A stretch of DNA of 64,000 bases, taken from Protula sp. h YS-2021 (lineage: Eukaryota; Annelida; Polychaeta; Sabellida; Serpulidae). The translations under genes and the position numbers were made by a program. Below the pieces are notes generated by a model. The model was not told where the DNA came from. It ran no database searches and saw only the letters and a program-made list of their open reading frames with translations. The stretch covers positions 111,666,104-111,730,103 of the forward strand of contig OX457024.1 in the NCBI GenBank assembly GCA_949752745.1, written 5' to 3'. Positions 39,782 to 48,718 of this stretch are shown piece by piece. The stretch's first letter is position 1. The number at the start of each line of letters is the position of its first letter.

Positions 39782-40064
39782 ATTCAAAGAGGAAGGAGTG
39801 CAACTCATGCGAGGCACCAAGTCCATTGAACTGACACATCCCATGTGTGTTATGGTGATGAACATTGACATGAATGATCATGGATATGAACTGAAACTGT
39901 CTGAACACAAAGATGTTAAAATAATAAAGTTTGGTAATGGACAGTGTTATGCTAGTTTTCATAACATTTACAAACGTGGATGTAATGTCTATGATACATA
40001 TATTAATTTAGATTGGTATGAATGGCATGTGTTTATTGATGTATTGAATGTATTTGTAAAATAA
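39684..40064 (+). CDS. Small Polinton protein, overlapping start, possible PC4-like domain
   Basis: The frame is open from ATG 39684 (MTSLQN); the first 33 residues overlap the preceding gene in another frame, as in copy 1. The conserved part is LTLEFKEEGVQLMRGTKSIEL...VKIIKFGNGQCYASFHNIYK...YINLDWYEWHVFIDVL, with a strand and Trp-helix end. An internal ATG at 39807 exists here but is AAG in copy 1, so the upstream start or a frameshift from the previous gene is more likely. An AATAAA-containing tail follows. Confidence 0.52.
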   Translation: MTSLQNATTTSPSTQWNGTLCYKHWIGKNLTLEFKEEGVQLMRGTKSIELTHPMCVMVMNIDMNDHGYELKLSEHKDVKIIKFGNGQCYASFHNIYKRGCNVYDTYINLDWYEWHVFIDVLNVFVK

Positions 40065-40217
40065 AAGCTTAATGTGAAATAATTGTGAAATGTAAATAAT
40101 GTATAACACAATAAAAAAAAAAGAATGTTGTATAAAACTGTCTTGTTTATTTACAATATTCATAATACAATTCACAATTACCAACAACTTAACTAATGCA
40201 ACTTAACTAATACAACA
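40065..40217. other. Convergent gene end with poly(A) signals on both strands
   Basis: AATAAA lies near 40110 on +. On -, GTAAATAAACAAGA reads near 40141-40154. The early (+) and late (-) gene series meet here. It is short compared with the repeat-filled version in copy 1 (4835-5284). Confidence 0.55.
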
Positions 40218-40655
40218 TCAATAAAATAATGGTTTATAATGTCTATATACAAAATCCTTTACAACAAAATCACCATCACTTCTTCTTAATACATCAATGA
40301 TTTCAAAAGGACTATGTCCTCGAGCTCTTTGAATTATATAATACACACAATAAAATCCACATGTAGAGGATATCGGTGTTTGTAATGGAACTGAATTATA
40401 AATGAAATTAAACTTTAAAAACTTATTCAAACGACTGTCTATAGGTAAAAGTCCATAAGAGTCAAAATATTCTGCAGGGTCTTCGTCATAATATACTGCC
40501 ACCCAATGCTCTCCTGGCTCATCATGATCGTCTGTGTTGATGACATAGGCACCGGGTTGTAAAGATGGTAACTGGTCCATGGCAAACACACCTTGAAACA
40601 AGTCTTTTGTCGTGGCATCATGGGATAGGATGGCTTCTATCTGCTTCGTGTTCAT
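40218..40655 (-). CDS. Polinton adenain-like cysteine protease
   Basis: 145 residues. Catalytic His50 in GEHWVAVYYD, Asp65 in YFDSYG, Gln92 in LQTP and Cys99 in STCGFYC, the order of the adenovirus-type protease. It would process virion proteins. The ATG overlaps the major capsid stop (ATGA), and it is the last gene of the late series. Closely similar to 4397-4834. Confidence 0.93.
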   Translation of the reverse strand: MNTKQIEAILSHDATTKDLFQGVFAMDQLPSLQPGAYVINTDDHDEPGEHWVAVYYDEDPAEYFDSYGLLPIDSRLNKFLKFNFIYNSVPLQTPISSTCGFYCVYYIIQRARGHSPFEIIDVLRRSDGDFVVKDFVYRHYKPLFY

Positions 40656-42025
40656 GACTGGTAGTCGAATTGAATGCTACGATTTGCACTTATTTCAACA
40701 ATGTTATCAAATTCAGCATACACTATAACATTGACTGTATTTTGCAAGGCACCAGCAAAATTCATTTCTAGTCTCAAATTCCCATGTTTGATAAGGGCAT
40801 AATGATCAGCACCATCATAATCAGGTGTTAAGTCAAAAGAAAACAACGAATAACCTCTAGGCCAATCTTCCCGTTTTATAATGGAACTTTTCTCGCCATC
40901 CAATCTATCAAAAGATTTGTAAAGAGTTTCAAAAGCATCAAGATATTTGCCTTGATTTATATCAAGCTTGAGAGGTTTGGATAGGACTGGTACACCATCA
41001 GAGTAAAGCTGCATAAAGTTAAGATTAAAATGTTCAAAATTGTATGGATTTCTCAATACTGTTCCAGCAAAGGATTCAGTATGAACCATTCCAATAACAA
41101 TACGTTTTGGTAATTGGCCTAAAAAGATGCTATCTTTCACAAAAGATTGAAATCCAGTTGGAATAGCTAAAACTTTACATTCTTTTCTATTAACAATAAA
41201 CTTAGCAGGACTTTTCATCAATGCATCTGCATGTCCCAACTGAATACCTGGACTAACCCTCACTTTGCGAATGGTTAAAAACGCTTCTCTCACTTCTACT
41301 TTAAAACCATTATTTGCAGCCATTAATACATATCCATCTTTTTGTCTATGTAAACGTAATTTCATACTAACACCATTGGGAAGATAACGATCCTGCTCAA
41401 ACAAATCTACCCTTAAACCACCTGTAAGCGCAAACTCACGGCTTAGACGTGTATACAAATAGCGATTATGTAAACCATTATTTCCTGTTTCAGCTATATC
41501 ACCACCTTCAATATTTACATGAAAACCTGATACATATCTTTCATGATTAGGTCTTTTCACCTCATAAGTATTCATTGATCCGGCAGTATCTTTAAAGATG
41601 AGACGCATAGAGCGCTCAGAATGGAGACTTTCTTCCGAGTCATGAATGAGATGAGATATGATGCTAGTATAACCATGGGTATTGTTACTATGTGATATCA
41701 AACGATCATTTAGAAATAATTCAATATTAGACCATAGCCCATTAAACAAATCATTGATACATGACACGTTATCATCTACACCACACAGTGTTCCATCGGC
41801 CTTGACAATGCGACATACAATATGGAGTTTACTGTTCTTTAAATCTAGATATTCTTCTGTACTCGCAGGAATGTAGAATTCTATTGGAGCACCCTCTCTA
41901 ATGGTAGTCATTGGTTGATAGTCTACATTATAACTTTTTTCTACAGCAGTTTGCGTTGGTGGTATGTGAAACCATTCTAATGGAGAAAGGCTACATTCAC
42001 AAGAATGATTATGAATTAAAGACAT
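40652..42025 (-). CDS. Polinton major capsid protein (double jelly roll)
   Basis: 457 residues, of the size and plan of Polinton major capsid proteins. The family-typical N-terminus has SCECSLSPLEWFHIPPTQT, and PIEFYIPASTEEYLDL with IVKADG follows. The second half contains the conserved SPGIQLGHADALMKS segment. Trimers of this double-jelly-roll protein would form the capsid faces. The frame is intact here; in copy 1 the first 257 residues are deleted. It starts 3 bases after the upstream gene ends. Confidence 0.92.
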   Translation of the reverse strand: MSLIHNHSCECSLSPLEWFHIPPTQTAVEKSYNVDYQPMTTIREGAPIEFYIPASTEEYLDLKNSKLHIVCRIVKADGTLCGVDDNVSCINDLFNGLWSNIELFLNDRLISHSNNTHGYTSIISHLIHDSEESLHSERSMRLIFKDTAGSMNTYEVKRPNHERYVSGFHVNIEGGDIAETGNNGLHNRYLYTRLSREFALTGGLRVDLFEQDRYLPNGVSMKLRLHRQKDGYVLMAANNGFKVEVREAFLTIRKVRVSPGIQLGHADALMKSPAKFIVNRKECKVLAIPTGFQSFVKDSIFLGQLPKRIVIGMVHTESFAGTVLRNPYNFEHFNLNFMQLYSDGVPVLSKPLKLDINQGKYLDAFETLYKSFDRLDGEKSSIIKREDWPRGYSLFSFDLTPDYDGADHYALIKHGNLRLEMNFAGALQNTVNVIVYAEFDNIVEISANRSIQFDYQS

Positions 42026-42027
42026 GA

Positions 42028-42384
42028 TTAAAAAATATCTTTCTTATGTTTTTTTGATGTTATCCGTTTAGCTGCCTTTCGCCTTCTGACACGTTTTGCT
42101 CGTTTCGGTCTCTTTTGTCCTCGTAACCCACCACCAAACATACGTTGTGCTACTCGACCTGTAACATCTTTCGCGATATCTTTTGCAGCCCTTTTAAGAT
42201 GTGGTGCAACGATTTTAGCCCCTGTCTTAAGCAGTGGAATAGCTTTTCGAGCCAATGATCCCAGTATTGAACCAATACCATCTCCATATTGTATTCGCGC
42301 TCCTTTAAATCCTGGTAATTCTCCACCCACTTGACGAAGAAAATGGTTGCGATAAATAGATGGATTGTGTGTGTATGCTTTCAT
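42028..42384 (-). CDS. Small basic virion protein (adenovirus core/pX-like)
   Basis: 118 residues. The N-terminal part (VGGELPGFKGARIQYGDGIG, then SLARKAIPLLK) is followed by a strongly basic tail rich in Lys and Arg. The pattern of a Gly-rich hydrophobic segment plus a basic tail between penton and hexon genes is like adenovirus small virion/core proteins; DNA condensation is likely. In copy 1 only the first 63 residues remain, fused to the capsid gene. The ATG overlaps the minor capsid stop. Confidence 0.72.
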   Translation of the reverse strand: MKAYTHNPSIYRNHFLRQVGGELPGFKGARIQYGDGIGSILGSLARKAIPLLKTGAKIVAPHLKRAAKDIAKDVTGRVAQRMFGGGLRGQKRPKRAKRVRRRKAAKRITSKKHKKDIF

Positions 42385-43145
42385 AATGCTTTTGGTCGAA
42401 AATGAAGTTTACAGATGACCTTCCCAGTTTGAAATGGAACATTATGGTCTGTGTCATCCTTAATATTCATTTCTATCACGTCAAATTTGGATGTGTTTAC
42501 AGGAACATAATGAGGTTCTCCATAAGTTTTCATGATAATGTCTCCATCATGTCCTTGTATTGCAACAGAACGTAGCAAAGGAACATAATAATCACCAACA
42601 ACTTGTGGCTCACAAATACTACAATACACATAAAGTGTATAAAACCCCTGTTTCACATCAGCTTTATATTCAGCTGTACACGTTTCAGTATACCATTGAT
42701 CTGGGATAAATCCTAAAATCTCAGCTAATCCAGTGGAGAATGACACTTCAAAGCCGTATTTTAGATATAGAAAAACGCGTCGTCTAATTTTATCATACTT
42801 TATCCGAATACCTTCTTTAAGGTCATCTTTCATAGAATTAGTTGCTTCTTCATTGACTGCATGACATATTTCTTGTATGGATCTGTAGTAACCATAAGGA
42901 ATATTGATTGTGTCAAGAACAATATCATTCAGTGGTTGTTGTCGATACTGAATAGAATAGTCCATTCCATGTCTCATGGTTGTCCATGTATGTGGATATT
43001 GAATTTCAGCTAATGCCACTTCATATTTTCCGTTCAGATAGATGGTTCGAGGCATACGAATTTGATAATTCGAAGTCTTGTTGTTGGGATAATAGTTCAT
43101 ACTAGCATTGCTGGGTAAAGTAATGTAAAAACTTGTTGACTCCAT
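42381..43145 (-). CDS. Polinton minor capsid protein (single jelly roll, penton-like)
   Basis: 254 residues starting MESTSFYITLPSNASMNYYP, a conserved beginning for Polinton minor capsid proteins, then NYQIRMPRTIYLNGKYEVAL and AEIQYPHTW. The fold expected is a single jelly roll that closes the capsid vertices. Intact here; the copy 1 version has a 2-base frameshift. The gap of 54 bases before the upstream small gene is the largest in the virion gene series. Confidence 0.88.
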   Translation of the reverse strand: MESTSFYITLPSNASMNYYPNNKTSNYQIRMPRTIYLNGKYEVALAEIQYPHTWTTMRHGMDYSIQYRQQPLNDIVLDTINIPYGYYRSIQEICHAVNEEATNSMKDDLKEGIRIKYDKIRRRVFLYLKYGFEVSFSTGLAEILGFIPDQWYTETCTAEYKADVKQGFYTLYVYCSICEPQVVGDYYVPLLRSVAIQGHDGDIIMKTYGEPHYVPVNTSKFDVIEMNIKDDTDHNVPFQTGKVICKLHFRPKAL

Positions 43146-43199
43146 GACAGCTAAATCGTTTATGTGATGTAGATAGACTAGATGTGTATATACATTACT

Positions 43200-43409
43200 T
43201 CATGTTTGACACTCTTCATCCTCACTTTCTACATTGCTGTCTACATTATTGTCTAAATTGCTATCTACATGATCTAAATTGGTATCTACTACTTCTCCCT
43301 GACAACAAGCACTAACACACCTAATTTTTACAGGAATAGTATTTTTATTTCCATTTTCTTTACAACAACAGCACCATAGCTCTTTAATCCATGTTAAAAA
43401 GTTTCCCAT
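43200..43409 (-). CDS. Small Cys-rich protein with N-myristoylation-like start
   Basis: 69 residues: MGNFLTWIKELW then CCCC, a second Cys group (IRCVSACCQGE) and an acidic tail with repeated VDSN. MGN with Thr at position 6 fits N-myristoylation sites, and the Cys cluster could be palmitoylated. It overlaps the upstream gene by 16 bases. The N-terminal half is conserved with copy 1 (2634-2837) and the tail is not. Function unknown; a membrane-linked role in entry or assembly is one possibility. Confidence 0.55.
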   Translation of the reverse strand: MGNFLTWIKELWCCCCKENGNKNTIPVKIRCVSACCQGEVVDTNLDHVDSNLDNNVDSNVESEDEECQT

Positions 43410-43987
43410 CCTTCTGGAAACAATCTTTGTTGACGTTGTTGTTGCTCTTTTGTAATATCTTCACGAGTTGTCTTTTTGCCAAAAACAGTTTTTGGAATAT
43501 TAGCGTCTACAATTTCCTCAATAAACTGCTTCCAACCACGCGGTGGTTCTCGTCGTTCTTTTCTTTTTGTAGCAACCAATGCTTCTTTCAACAAATCAAT
43601 AATGTTAGAATTTGTAATGACAGTACCTGTTTTTAAAACAAGTTCATTTTTATCTGTCCATCTCGTACCATATTTCTTAAGTTCTGCCAGAAGTTGTGTT
43701 AGTTTTACATGATAAATGGGTTGAAAATGGTTTAGAAACTGTTGAGACTTTTCTGATTTTTCTGCATTAGATGCTGTAACAGACTTTTGTCGTTGTTGTT
43801 GTTGTGATTGAATTGTTCGTAAATGACGTCCAAGCACTTGAGACATTTCTATTGCTTTTTCACGAGTTCGTTTCCCACGTAAAAGTTTATTCACTTTCGT
43901 TTTGATTTCAACATCTTTTCCCTTCTTTTCTAACAACATTTTATATTCATATTCAGGAATGAGAACCATTTTCAAAGTATGTTTCAT
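43394..43987 (-). CDS. Conserved Polinton protein of unknown function
   Basis: 197 residues: MKHTLKMVLIPEYEYKMLLEKK, a basic RGKRTREKAIEMSQ segment, a Gln-rich linker, then TDKNELVLKTGTVITNSNIIDLLKEALVATKRKERREPPRGWKQF and a Gln-rich end. Proteins with this start are found beside the virion genes of other metazoan Polintons. The N-terminal coil and central helical domain suggest a structural or scaffolding role, which is an inference. The start overlaps the previous stop as ATGA. The copy 1 version has an in-frame stop. Confidence 0.7.
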   Translation of the reverse strand: MKHTLKMVLIPEYEYKMLLEKKGKDVEIKTKVNKLLRGKRTREKAIEMSQVLGRHLRTIQSQQQQRQKSVTASNAEKSEKSQQFLNHFQPIYHVKLTQLLAELKKYGTRWTDKNELVLKTGTVITNSNIIDLLKEALVATKRKERREPPRGWKQFIEEIVDANIPKTVFGKKTTREDITKEQQQRQQRLFPEGWETF

Positions 43988-44310
43988 TTTAACAGCAACT
44001 GAGCTAACAAGGGTAATGCAAATTTAGCAATAGCTCCAATAAATCCTCCTTTCTGATTAACCAACTTCTTTTTTCTTCGAAGTGATATCTTCTTATTTGC
44101 CAGTGTACGTAGGGTATGACGTTCACGCTTGAATAACTTATACCTTTTTGAGCTTAAGGGTAAATGTCCTCGCAATATATTCAAACAAATTTCAAACAAG
44201 CTAGTTAATTCCTCCTTAGTAGCTTGTTGTAGTAAGGATTTACGTCGTTTAGGCCCGCTGCGTGCAAGCAAGTGAAGGAAAGGTTGATTCGCTTGAATAC
44301 GTTTAGACAT
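43984..44310 (-). CDS. Small basic Polinton virion protein
   Basis: 108 residues, basic, with KKISLRRKKKLVNQKGGF before a hydrophobic end (IGAIAKFALPLLAQLLLK). It lies next to the packaging ATPase as in other Polintons. The hydrophobic tail after a Gly-Gly could be membrane-active. It overlaps the ATPase gene by 8 bases. Homologue at 1754-2080. Confidence 0.75.
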   Translation of the reverse strand: MSKRIQANQPFLHLLARSGPKRRKSLLQQATKEELTSLFEICLNILRGHLPLSSKRYKLFKRERHTLRTLANKKISLRRKKKLVNQKGGFIGAIAKFALPLLAQLLLK

Positions 44311-44962
44311 CTTGGCTGCGAATGGTTAAGTGACTTGGTTCTTGTTCATACACCACCTTATCAACATATACGTAATGTGTATCTTTTGGTAAAATGCCTG
44401 TACGAATACGTAGTTGATCATTTGTCTTCGGCTTCAAATCAATGAATAAATAGCCATGAGGTTTGCTGGTAGCATCTTGATAGGCTTCTATGAGAAATTG
44501 AGATTTTCCAGGATACATTTGTCGCGCTAATGTACTTATTTGTTGACTGTCTCTAGGATTTTTAAACAGAATGATGTAATGTGTATTCAAACTAATATTA
44601 CGCATTTCTCTACCATGATGAAACAAATTATGCACAATAAAAATAATGCTTAGATTTTGATGACTGCTGCCAACACTAAATAGACGTGTCATGCGTTCAT
44701 CACTATGACATTTGGTCATTAAGTCATCAATGATGAGTAAGTTTGGTTTTTTCGGGTTAAAACGCTCTTCAATGTTATCTGGAATGCCTTGGTAAAATTC
44801 CACACCTTTCATTCCCTTATACAAAGGCTGATCTGCTGCATAGAGCCATAAAATGGTTTTTGGAGAGGGTTTAATTAACTTTTGTTCTAGAATTTCTCTA
44901 ACTAGAGAAGTTTTACCACTGCCTGTAGGTCCAGAGACCAAACACGTGAATGGATGCTTCAT
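44303..44962 (-). CDS. Polinton genome-packaging ATPase (FtsK/HerA-A32 type)
   Basis: 219 residues from ATG 44962, which overlaps the integrase stop. Walker A GPTGSGKT (11-18), Walker B NLLIIDDL (about 75-82) and VGSSHQNLS further on. Intact and closely similar to 1102-1761. Expected to pump the linear element DNA into the capsid. Confidence 0.93.
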   Translation of the reverse strand: MKHPFTCLVSGPTGSGKTSLVREILEQKLIKPSPKTILWLYAADQPLYKGMKGVEFYQGIPDNIEERFNPKKPNLLIIDDLMTKCHSDERMTRLFSVGSSHQNLSIIFIVHNLFHHGREMRNISLNTHYIILFKNPRDSQQISTLARQMYPGKSQFLIEAYQDATSKPHGYLFIDLKPKTNDQLRIRTGILPKDTHYVYVDKVVYEQEPSHLTIRSQDV

Positions 44963-46062
44963 TTTCGAATATCTGTTTCTTTCACCCAACTGTTAAACTT
45001 CTTTGGCCAACCTAACCACTTCACAAATAATTCTTTAACACCTCGTCTTTTTCGTGTTTTCAAAACCTTTTCAATTCTGTAGACTGATTCAATATCTTTT
45101 GTCACTTTCTGCAGTTCTTCTTCATAAAAATGTCCGTCAATATCTTCATCCAAAAAGTCTTTCACACGATACAAGTGTATTCCTTGCTTCTTACAACGAT
45201 GTGTGATAATGAACACTTCTTGCGTCCACTTTATATGATAATCCCGTTGAAATACATATTTCATGTGAGAAATGCGAACCTGATCACCAATTTTAAATTT
45301 GTAGGGTTTTTTCTTCTTCTTTGGTTTTAATTTCAATTTGTCTACATACATATACTTCCACACTTTCGATTCTATGTCTTTACGAATATCTGCAGGAGCA
45401 TACTTATTAGGGAGGGAGCCATGAGGTCTATGGTTATAATTATACACTAAGTCTGGAAGGATGTCCATATATCGATACGTTTGATTATGAAGGAAATATC
45501 GATACATCATTCCCTTTAGAGTACGAATGACTCTCTCAGCAAAGTTGGCTTTGGTTTCATTCTTTGTCGTATAGGCATGTATTCCCTCCTTCTTCAAAAA
45601 TGCTTTTACCCATCTGTTTTTAAATTCAGTTCCTTTATCTGACCTTAGAGTTCGTGGCCTTCGTTGTGTTTCATGAAAAATCTTTTGAAAGGCTTCTATG
45701 ACGCTGGTATGTGATTTATTAGGCATTGGCTGCACCCACAAATATTTGGAAAACACATCAATGACAACTAATAAAAAGTGGGTGTCATCATTATAGGAAG
45801 CTATGTTTCCCATGTCAGCTAAATCAATATCCCACATGTCATCAATTCCACGTGTAATGACACGTTGCCTTTTAAACCTGTATTTTACAGGTTGTAGTAA
45901 ACTGAAGGCATCTTGATCCTGTAACCATTTCTTCACTTGTGAATGAGTGACTGGTTGATCATGTTTTTTTAATATGTGATATAGTTTGTAAGGACCAGCA
46001 AATGCCCCGGGTTGACCAGGTTTAAAGTAAATATTGGTTAAGTAGTCTTTCCACGTCGACAT
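44959..46062 (-). CDS. Polinton integrase (DDE, chromodomain)
   Basis: 367 residues. Catalytic Asp80 (WDIDLADM), Asp142 (RSDKGTEF) and Glu176 (NFAERVIR), and a chromodomain-like C-terminus (YRIEKVLKTRKRRG...VKWLGWPKKFNSW, about 325-365), which may target insertion to particular chromatin. It is the first gene of the late series. The upstream 46083-46190 region carries direct repeats of AAGATATGTTGATAAAAT and TATAAAA, a likely promoter. Confidence 0.94.
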   Translation of the reverse strand: MSTWKDYLTNIYFKPGQPGAFAGPYKLYHILKKHDQPVTHSQVKKWLQDQDAFSLLQPVKYRFKRQRVITRGIDDMWDIDLADMGNIASYNDDTHFLLVVIDVFSKYLWVQPMPNKSHTSVIEAFQKIFHETQRRPRTLRSDKGTEFKNRWVKAFLKKEGIHAYTTKNETKANFAERVIRTLKGMMYRYFLHNQTYRYMDILPDLVYNYNHRPHGSLPNKYAPADIRKDIESKVWKYMYVDKLKLKPKKKKKPYKFKIGDQVRISHMKYVFQRDYHIKWTQEVFIITHRCKKQGIHLYRVKDFLDEDIDGHFYEEELQKVTKDIESVYRIEKVLKTRKRRGVKELFVKWLGWPKKFNSWVKETDIRK

Positions 46063-46193
46063 GTTAACACTAAATGATCAACACTTGTTAACATATCTTG
46101 CATTTTATTTTATCAACATATCTTGCATTTTATCAACACATCTTAAATTTTATTAACATATCTTAAATTTTATAAAAGCTCAATCAACATATC
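46063..46193 (-). promoter_or_regulatory. Integrase upstream repeats
   Basis: On the - strand, four to five imperfect copies of AAGATATGTTRATAAAAT with TTTTATAAAA near 46166-46175. This AT-rich direct-repeat block directly before the integrase gene probably acts as its promoter. Confidence 0.5.
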
Positions 46194-46526
46194 TTACAAA
46201 TCAAGTATTGATACAATGGTGTGAATAATTGGAGTCCATTGATCTTCAATGAACATTAACCAACAACTTAATTCATCAAATGTGATAGCATCTACACCAT
46301 ATTTTTCACAGCGTTGATTTGCATTATCTAACACTTTATCTAAATGAATGTAATATTTAGCTTCATTCCAATATGTATAGACACATGCAGAATGACAGGT
46401 ATGTTCTGAACACTCTTCATTTTGACAAGCAGGACATACTAAACATGCAAACTTTTTTACAGCTAATAACATTTCTTCACAATATGTCTTTTGCACAATA
46501 TATTGTCTCAATGTAATGTCTGTCAT
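46194..46526 (-). CDS. Unknown accessory protein, Cys-rich centre
   Basis: 110 residues from ATG 46526 (MTDITLRQYIVQKTYCEE). A central Cys/His cluster (CLVCPACQNEECSEHTCHSAC) probably binds zinc, and the rest is helical. The start overlaps the upstream stop by one base (TAATG), so it is likely co-transcribed with the next gene. No family recognised. It sits upstream of the integrase; the corresponding part of copy 1 is outside the window. Confidence 0.6.
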   Translation of the reverse strand: MTDITLRQYIVQKTYCEEMLLAVKKFACLVCPACQNEECSEHTCHSACVYTYWNEAKYYIHLDKVLDNANQRCEKYGVDAITFDELSCWLMFIEDQWTPIIHTIVSILDL

Positions 46527-46813
46527 TATACTGCAATGTAGATTAACCACTCTCTCACTTCATCAAACAGTCTTGGATCAAATCGAGCGAAGTGATATGC
46601 TGCTTCCACATCAAACTCCTCAGCTCCGTCAATGTTTGAAAACATACACTCTTTGATGAAATCCTCACGTAAGTTTGGTACACTTAACGTGGAATGCGCA
46701 AGTTCCCAATAAATGTCAAAGTGTTGCAGTTGTTGTTGAATAGATCCAAAACGCGCCAGTTCACTTATCATGTAGTCCACATACTTGTCCTTGAAACACG
46801 TTTCTACATCCAT
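46526..46813 (-). CDS. Unknown small helical accessory protein
   Basis: 95 residues, MDVETCFKDKYVDYMISELARF to EWLIYIAV. Rich in Glu/Phe/Trp and predicted mostly helical. Linked to the next gene by a one-base overlap. No recognisable motif. Confidence 0.55.
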   Translation of the reverse strand: MDVETCFKDKYVDYMISELARFGSIQQQLQHFDIYWELAHSTLSVPNLREDFIKECMFSNIDGAEEFDVEAAYHFARFDPRLFDEVREWLIYIAV

Positions 46814-46877
46814 CTTTCACATATCCATATAACACGTCTGCACACTGTGACGGTTGGCAAACAAATGACTCTCAGTC

Positions 46878-47498
46878 TTACTCCGCAGAAACAGTTAGTA
46901 AGCCACACTTGTTGCAGAAGTTGTCTGGTTCACACAACTTGCAATTGTACTTGTGGCAGTGACAATCATAATCCTCAGCATATCCGTAAGCACCACAATA
47001 TTCACAGGTAAGTCCAAGTTGATTTTGCACATCCATATTCTCCAATTGAACTTCAGCCAGTCTTTTCTTGGATAGCTTCGACACTTTCATCCGATTGTCC
47101 TTTTGCAGCTTAACAGGAGTTTTCTTACCATGACATTCCGTACATGGCAATAAGGTTGAGTTAATGTTATCCATCTCCTGAAGCAATGTCTCCCATTCAC
47201 CATCATTCATGTTGATGTAACGCGTATATTCTTTCCCTTCAAGCAAGAATGTTTGCACAAAACTCACATAGCGCATATCCAAGTATGAAATGACTTCAAG
47301 CCATTTCGTTTGCGTTAAGTACAGTTTGAAGCCAATGTCACGTAATCTTGGTAAGTTCAGACACACAATCTTCCACAAGGATGGTGATAAAGCAAGCCAT
47401 CTCTCTCCACGTTTGATTCGAAGAAATAATCCAAATTGTCCATGCTCCACAGTAATTGTTAAGTTTGCACTAATTTTAAAGCTGCTTGTCTTCTCCAT
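46878..47498 (-). CDS. Accessory protein: two possible PC4-like repeats and a C-terminal zinc segment
   Basis: 206 residues from ATG 47498 (MEKTSSFKISAN). Two repeats have the strand-then-Trp-helix plan: LTITVEHGQFGLFLRIKRGE with LALSPSLWKIVCLNL, then YVSFVQTFLLEGK with YINMNDGEWETLLQEMD. This is the same pattern as in the small genes downstream of polymerase. Zinc-binding pairs follow: CTEC near residue 130, and a cluster CEYCGAYG...CHCHKYNCKLC...CNKCG at the end. It may bind nucleic acid. No exact family. Confidence 0.6.
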   Translation of the reverse strand: MEKTSSFKISANLTITVEHGQFGLFLRIKRGERWLALSPSLWKIVCLNLPRLRDIGFKLYLTQTKWLEVISYLDMRYVSFVQTFLLEGKEYTRYINMNDGEWETLLQEMDNINSTLLPCTECHGKKTPVKLQKDNRMKVSKLSKKRLAEVQLENMDVQNQLGLTCEYCGAYGYAEDYDCHCHKYNCKLCEPDNFCNKCGLLTVSAE

Positions 47499-47552
47499 GG
47501 CTGCGCGTCGAATGATGACTGCACTTGACACCTCACTCCTTTTATATGGACA

Positions 47553-48626
47553 TTACATGTATGTTTTCATGAGATGTTTGCTAAATCGCGGAGTGATCTC
47601 GTTGAAACCATCCAGAAAGGCTGTTGGTAAACCGTCTGTTAGAGATTGTCTCATGACGATCACTAAAAAATCTCCTCGTTTGCGACTTCCAATTATCCAT
47701 TGGAAGAGCATTGACATGGTGAAATATACTTTTTCATAGAGGTAGGCCATCATCTCGTACACCTTAATACGTTCTTCAAGGTACTTGAAGCCATGTAGCA
47801 TGACCTTTGCATATTTGGAATCGCGATCCTCATCAACACACTTTGGCGCCGGTAGACATAATGTCTTAAAAAGTTCCTCATGAAGACTTCTAATAAGTTG
47901 AACGAAACGTCGGGTCATGGCTTCGGAGAACTGTGGCTCTGACGCGGGAACATGCTCTATGTTTCCTTCTAGCATGTAGATAAGCTGAATGACAGTGTTC
48001 ACTTCTTCCGTTAGGTATATGTATGTGTGTTGGTCGAAAAAGCCTTCTTCACATAAGCACCATAAAATGTTACAATCTATCAGAGGAATCACTGCTTGAA
48101 AGTTTCGTTTCAACAGCGTGACGTCTTCTTCAGTAACAGGAATACTTTTGCTCAATTCGAATTTAGATTTGAGCTGCTTTTCATCGTCGTCGCTGTCGTC
48201 ATTGTCGTCATTGTCGTCATTGTCGCCATTGTCGTCATCGTCGTCGTCACCGTCGTCATCGCTTGACATGACCACTTCTTCCTCCTCAAGATGCTCTAGA
48301 TGAGCCTGTAACTTTGTACTAAGTGGTTTGGCGCTACCATTTACAAGCGCATTGGCAACCCAGAACGGGTAGTCAGATCCCTCGGGATCGGGCATTGCTT
48401 GCTGTACTGGCTGTACTTCTTCAGGCCTAGTTTGCTGTACTGTAGACACGGCTGACGGAGCCCCTAATGCTTCCTCCAAGGCTTTTTCAGCTTCTTTTAG
48501 TGTACTTAGGAAGGCAGCAGTCTCCTCTGCAGTTAAAACTGCATCTGTAAAAGCCATTGTTTCATTGCTGAACAGGCTATCAATTTCCATGTTGCTAGCC
48601 GTTGTTGCGTTTCGAGACGTCTCCAT
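47553..48626 (-). CDS. Unknown accessory protein with acidic run
   Basis: 357 residues from ATG 48626 (METSRNATTASN). The N-terminal part is Ala/Glu-rich; a long Asp/Glu/Asn run lies near residues 125-155; the C-terminal 200 residues are likely a helical domain (FQAVIPLIDCNILWCLCEEGFF...YLEERIKVYEMMAYLYEKVYF). A TATAAAA box on - lies near 48671-48677. It forms the left arm of a divergent gene pair with 48912-49976. Function unknown. Confidence 0.6.
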   Translation of the reverse strand: METSRNATTASNMEIDSLFSNETMAFTDAVLTAEETAAFLSTLKEAEKALEEALGAPSAVSTVQQTRPEEVQPVQQAMPDPEGSDYPFWVANALVNGSAKPLSTKLQAHLEHLEEEEVVMSSDDDGDDDDDDNGDNDDNDDNDDSDDDEKQLKSKFELSKSIPVTEEDVTLLKRNFQAVIPLIDCNILWCLCEEGFFDQHTYIYLTEEVNTVIQLIYMLEGNIEHVPASEPQFSEAMTRRFVQLIRSLHEELFKTLCLPAPKCVDEDRDSKYAKVMLHGFKYLEERIKVYEMMAYLYEKVYFTMSMLFQWIIGSRKRGDFLVIVMRQSLTDGLPTAFLDGFNEITPRFSKHLMKTYM

Positions 48627-48670
48627 GATGGTTTGGCAATACAATGATTAGAGTGGTGTCGACCCGACCT

Positions 48671-48677
48671 TTTTATA
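48671..48677 (-). promoter_or_regulatory. TATA box of the acidic accessory gene
   Basis: TATAAAA on the - strand, 45 bases before the ATG at 48626, beside the G-tract array. Confidence 0.55.
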
Positions 48678-48718
48678 CTACTGACGGTGAGCCGTGAGCC
48701 AGCGGCGTAAAAAGTAGC

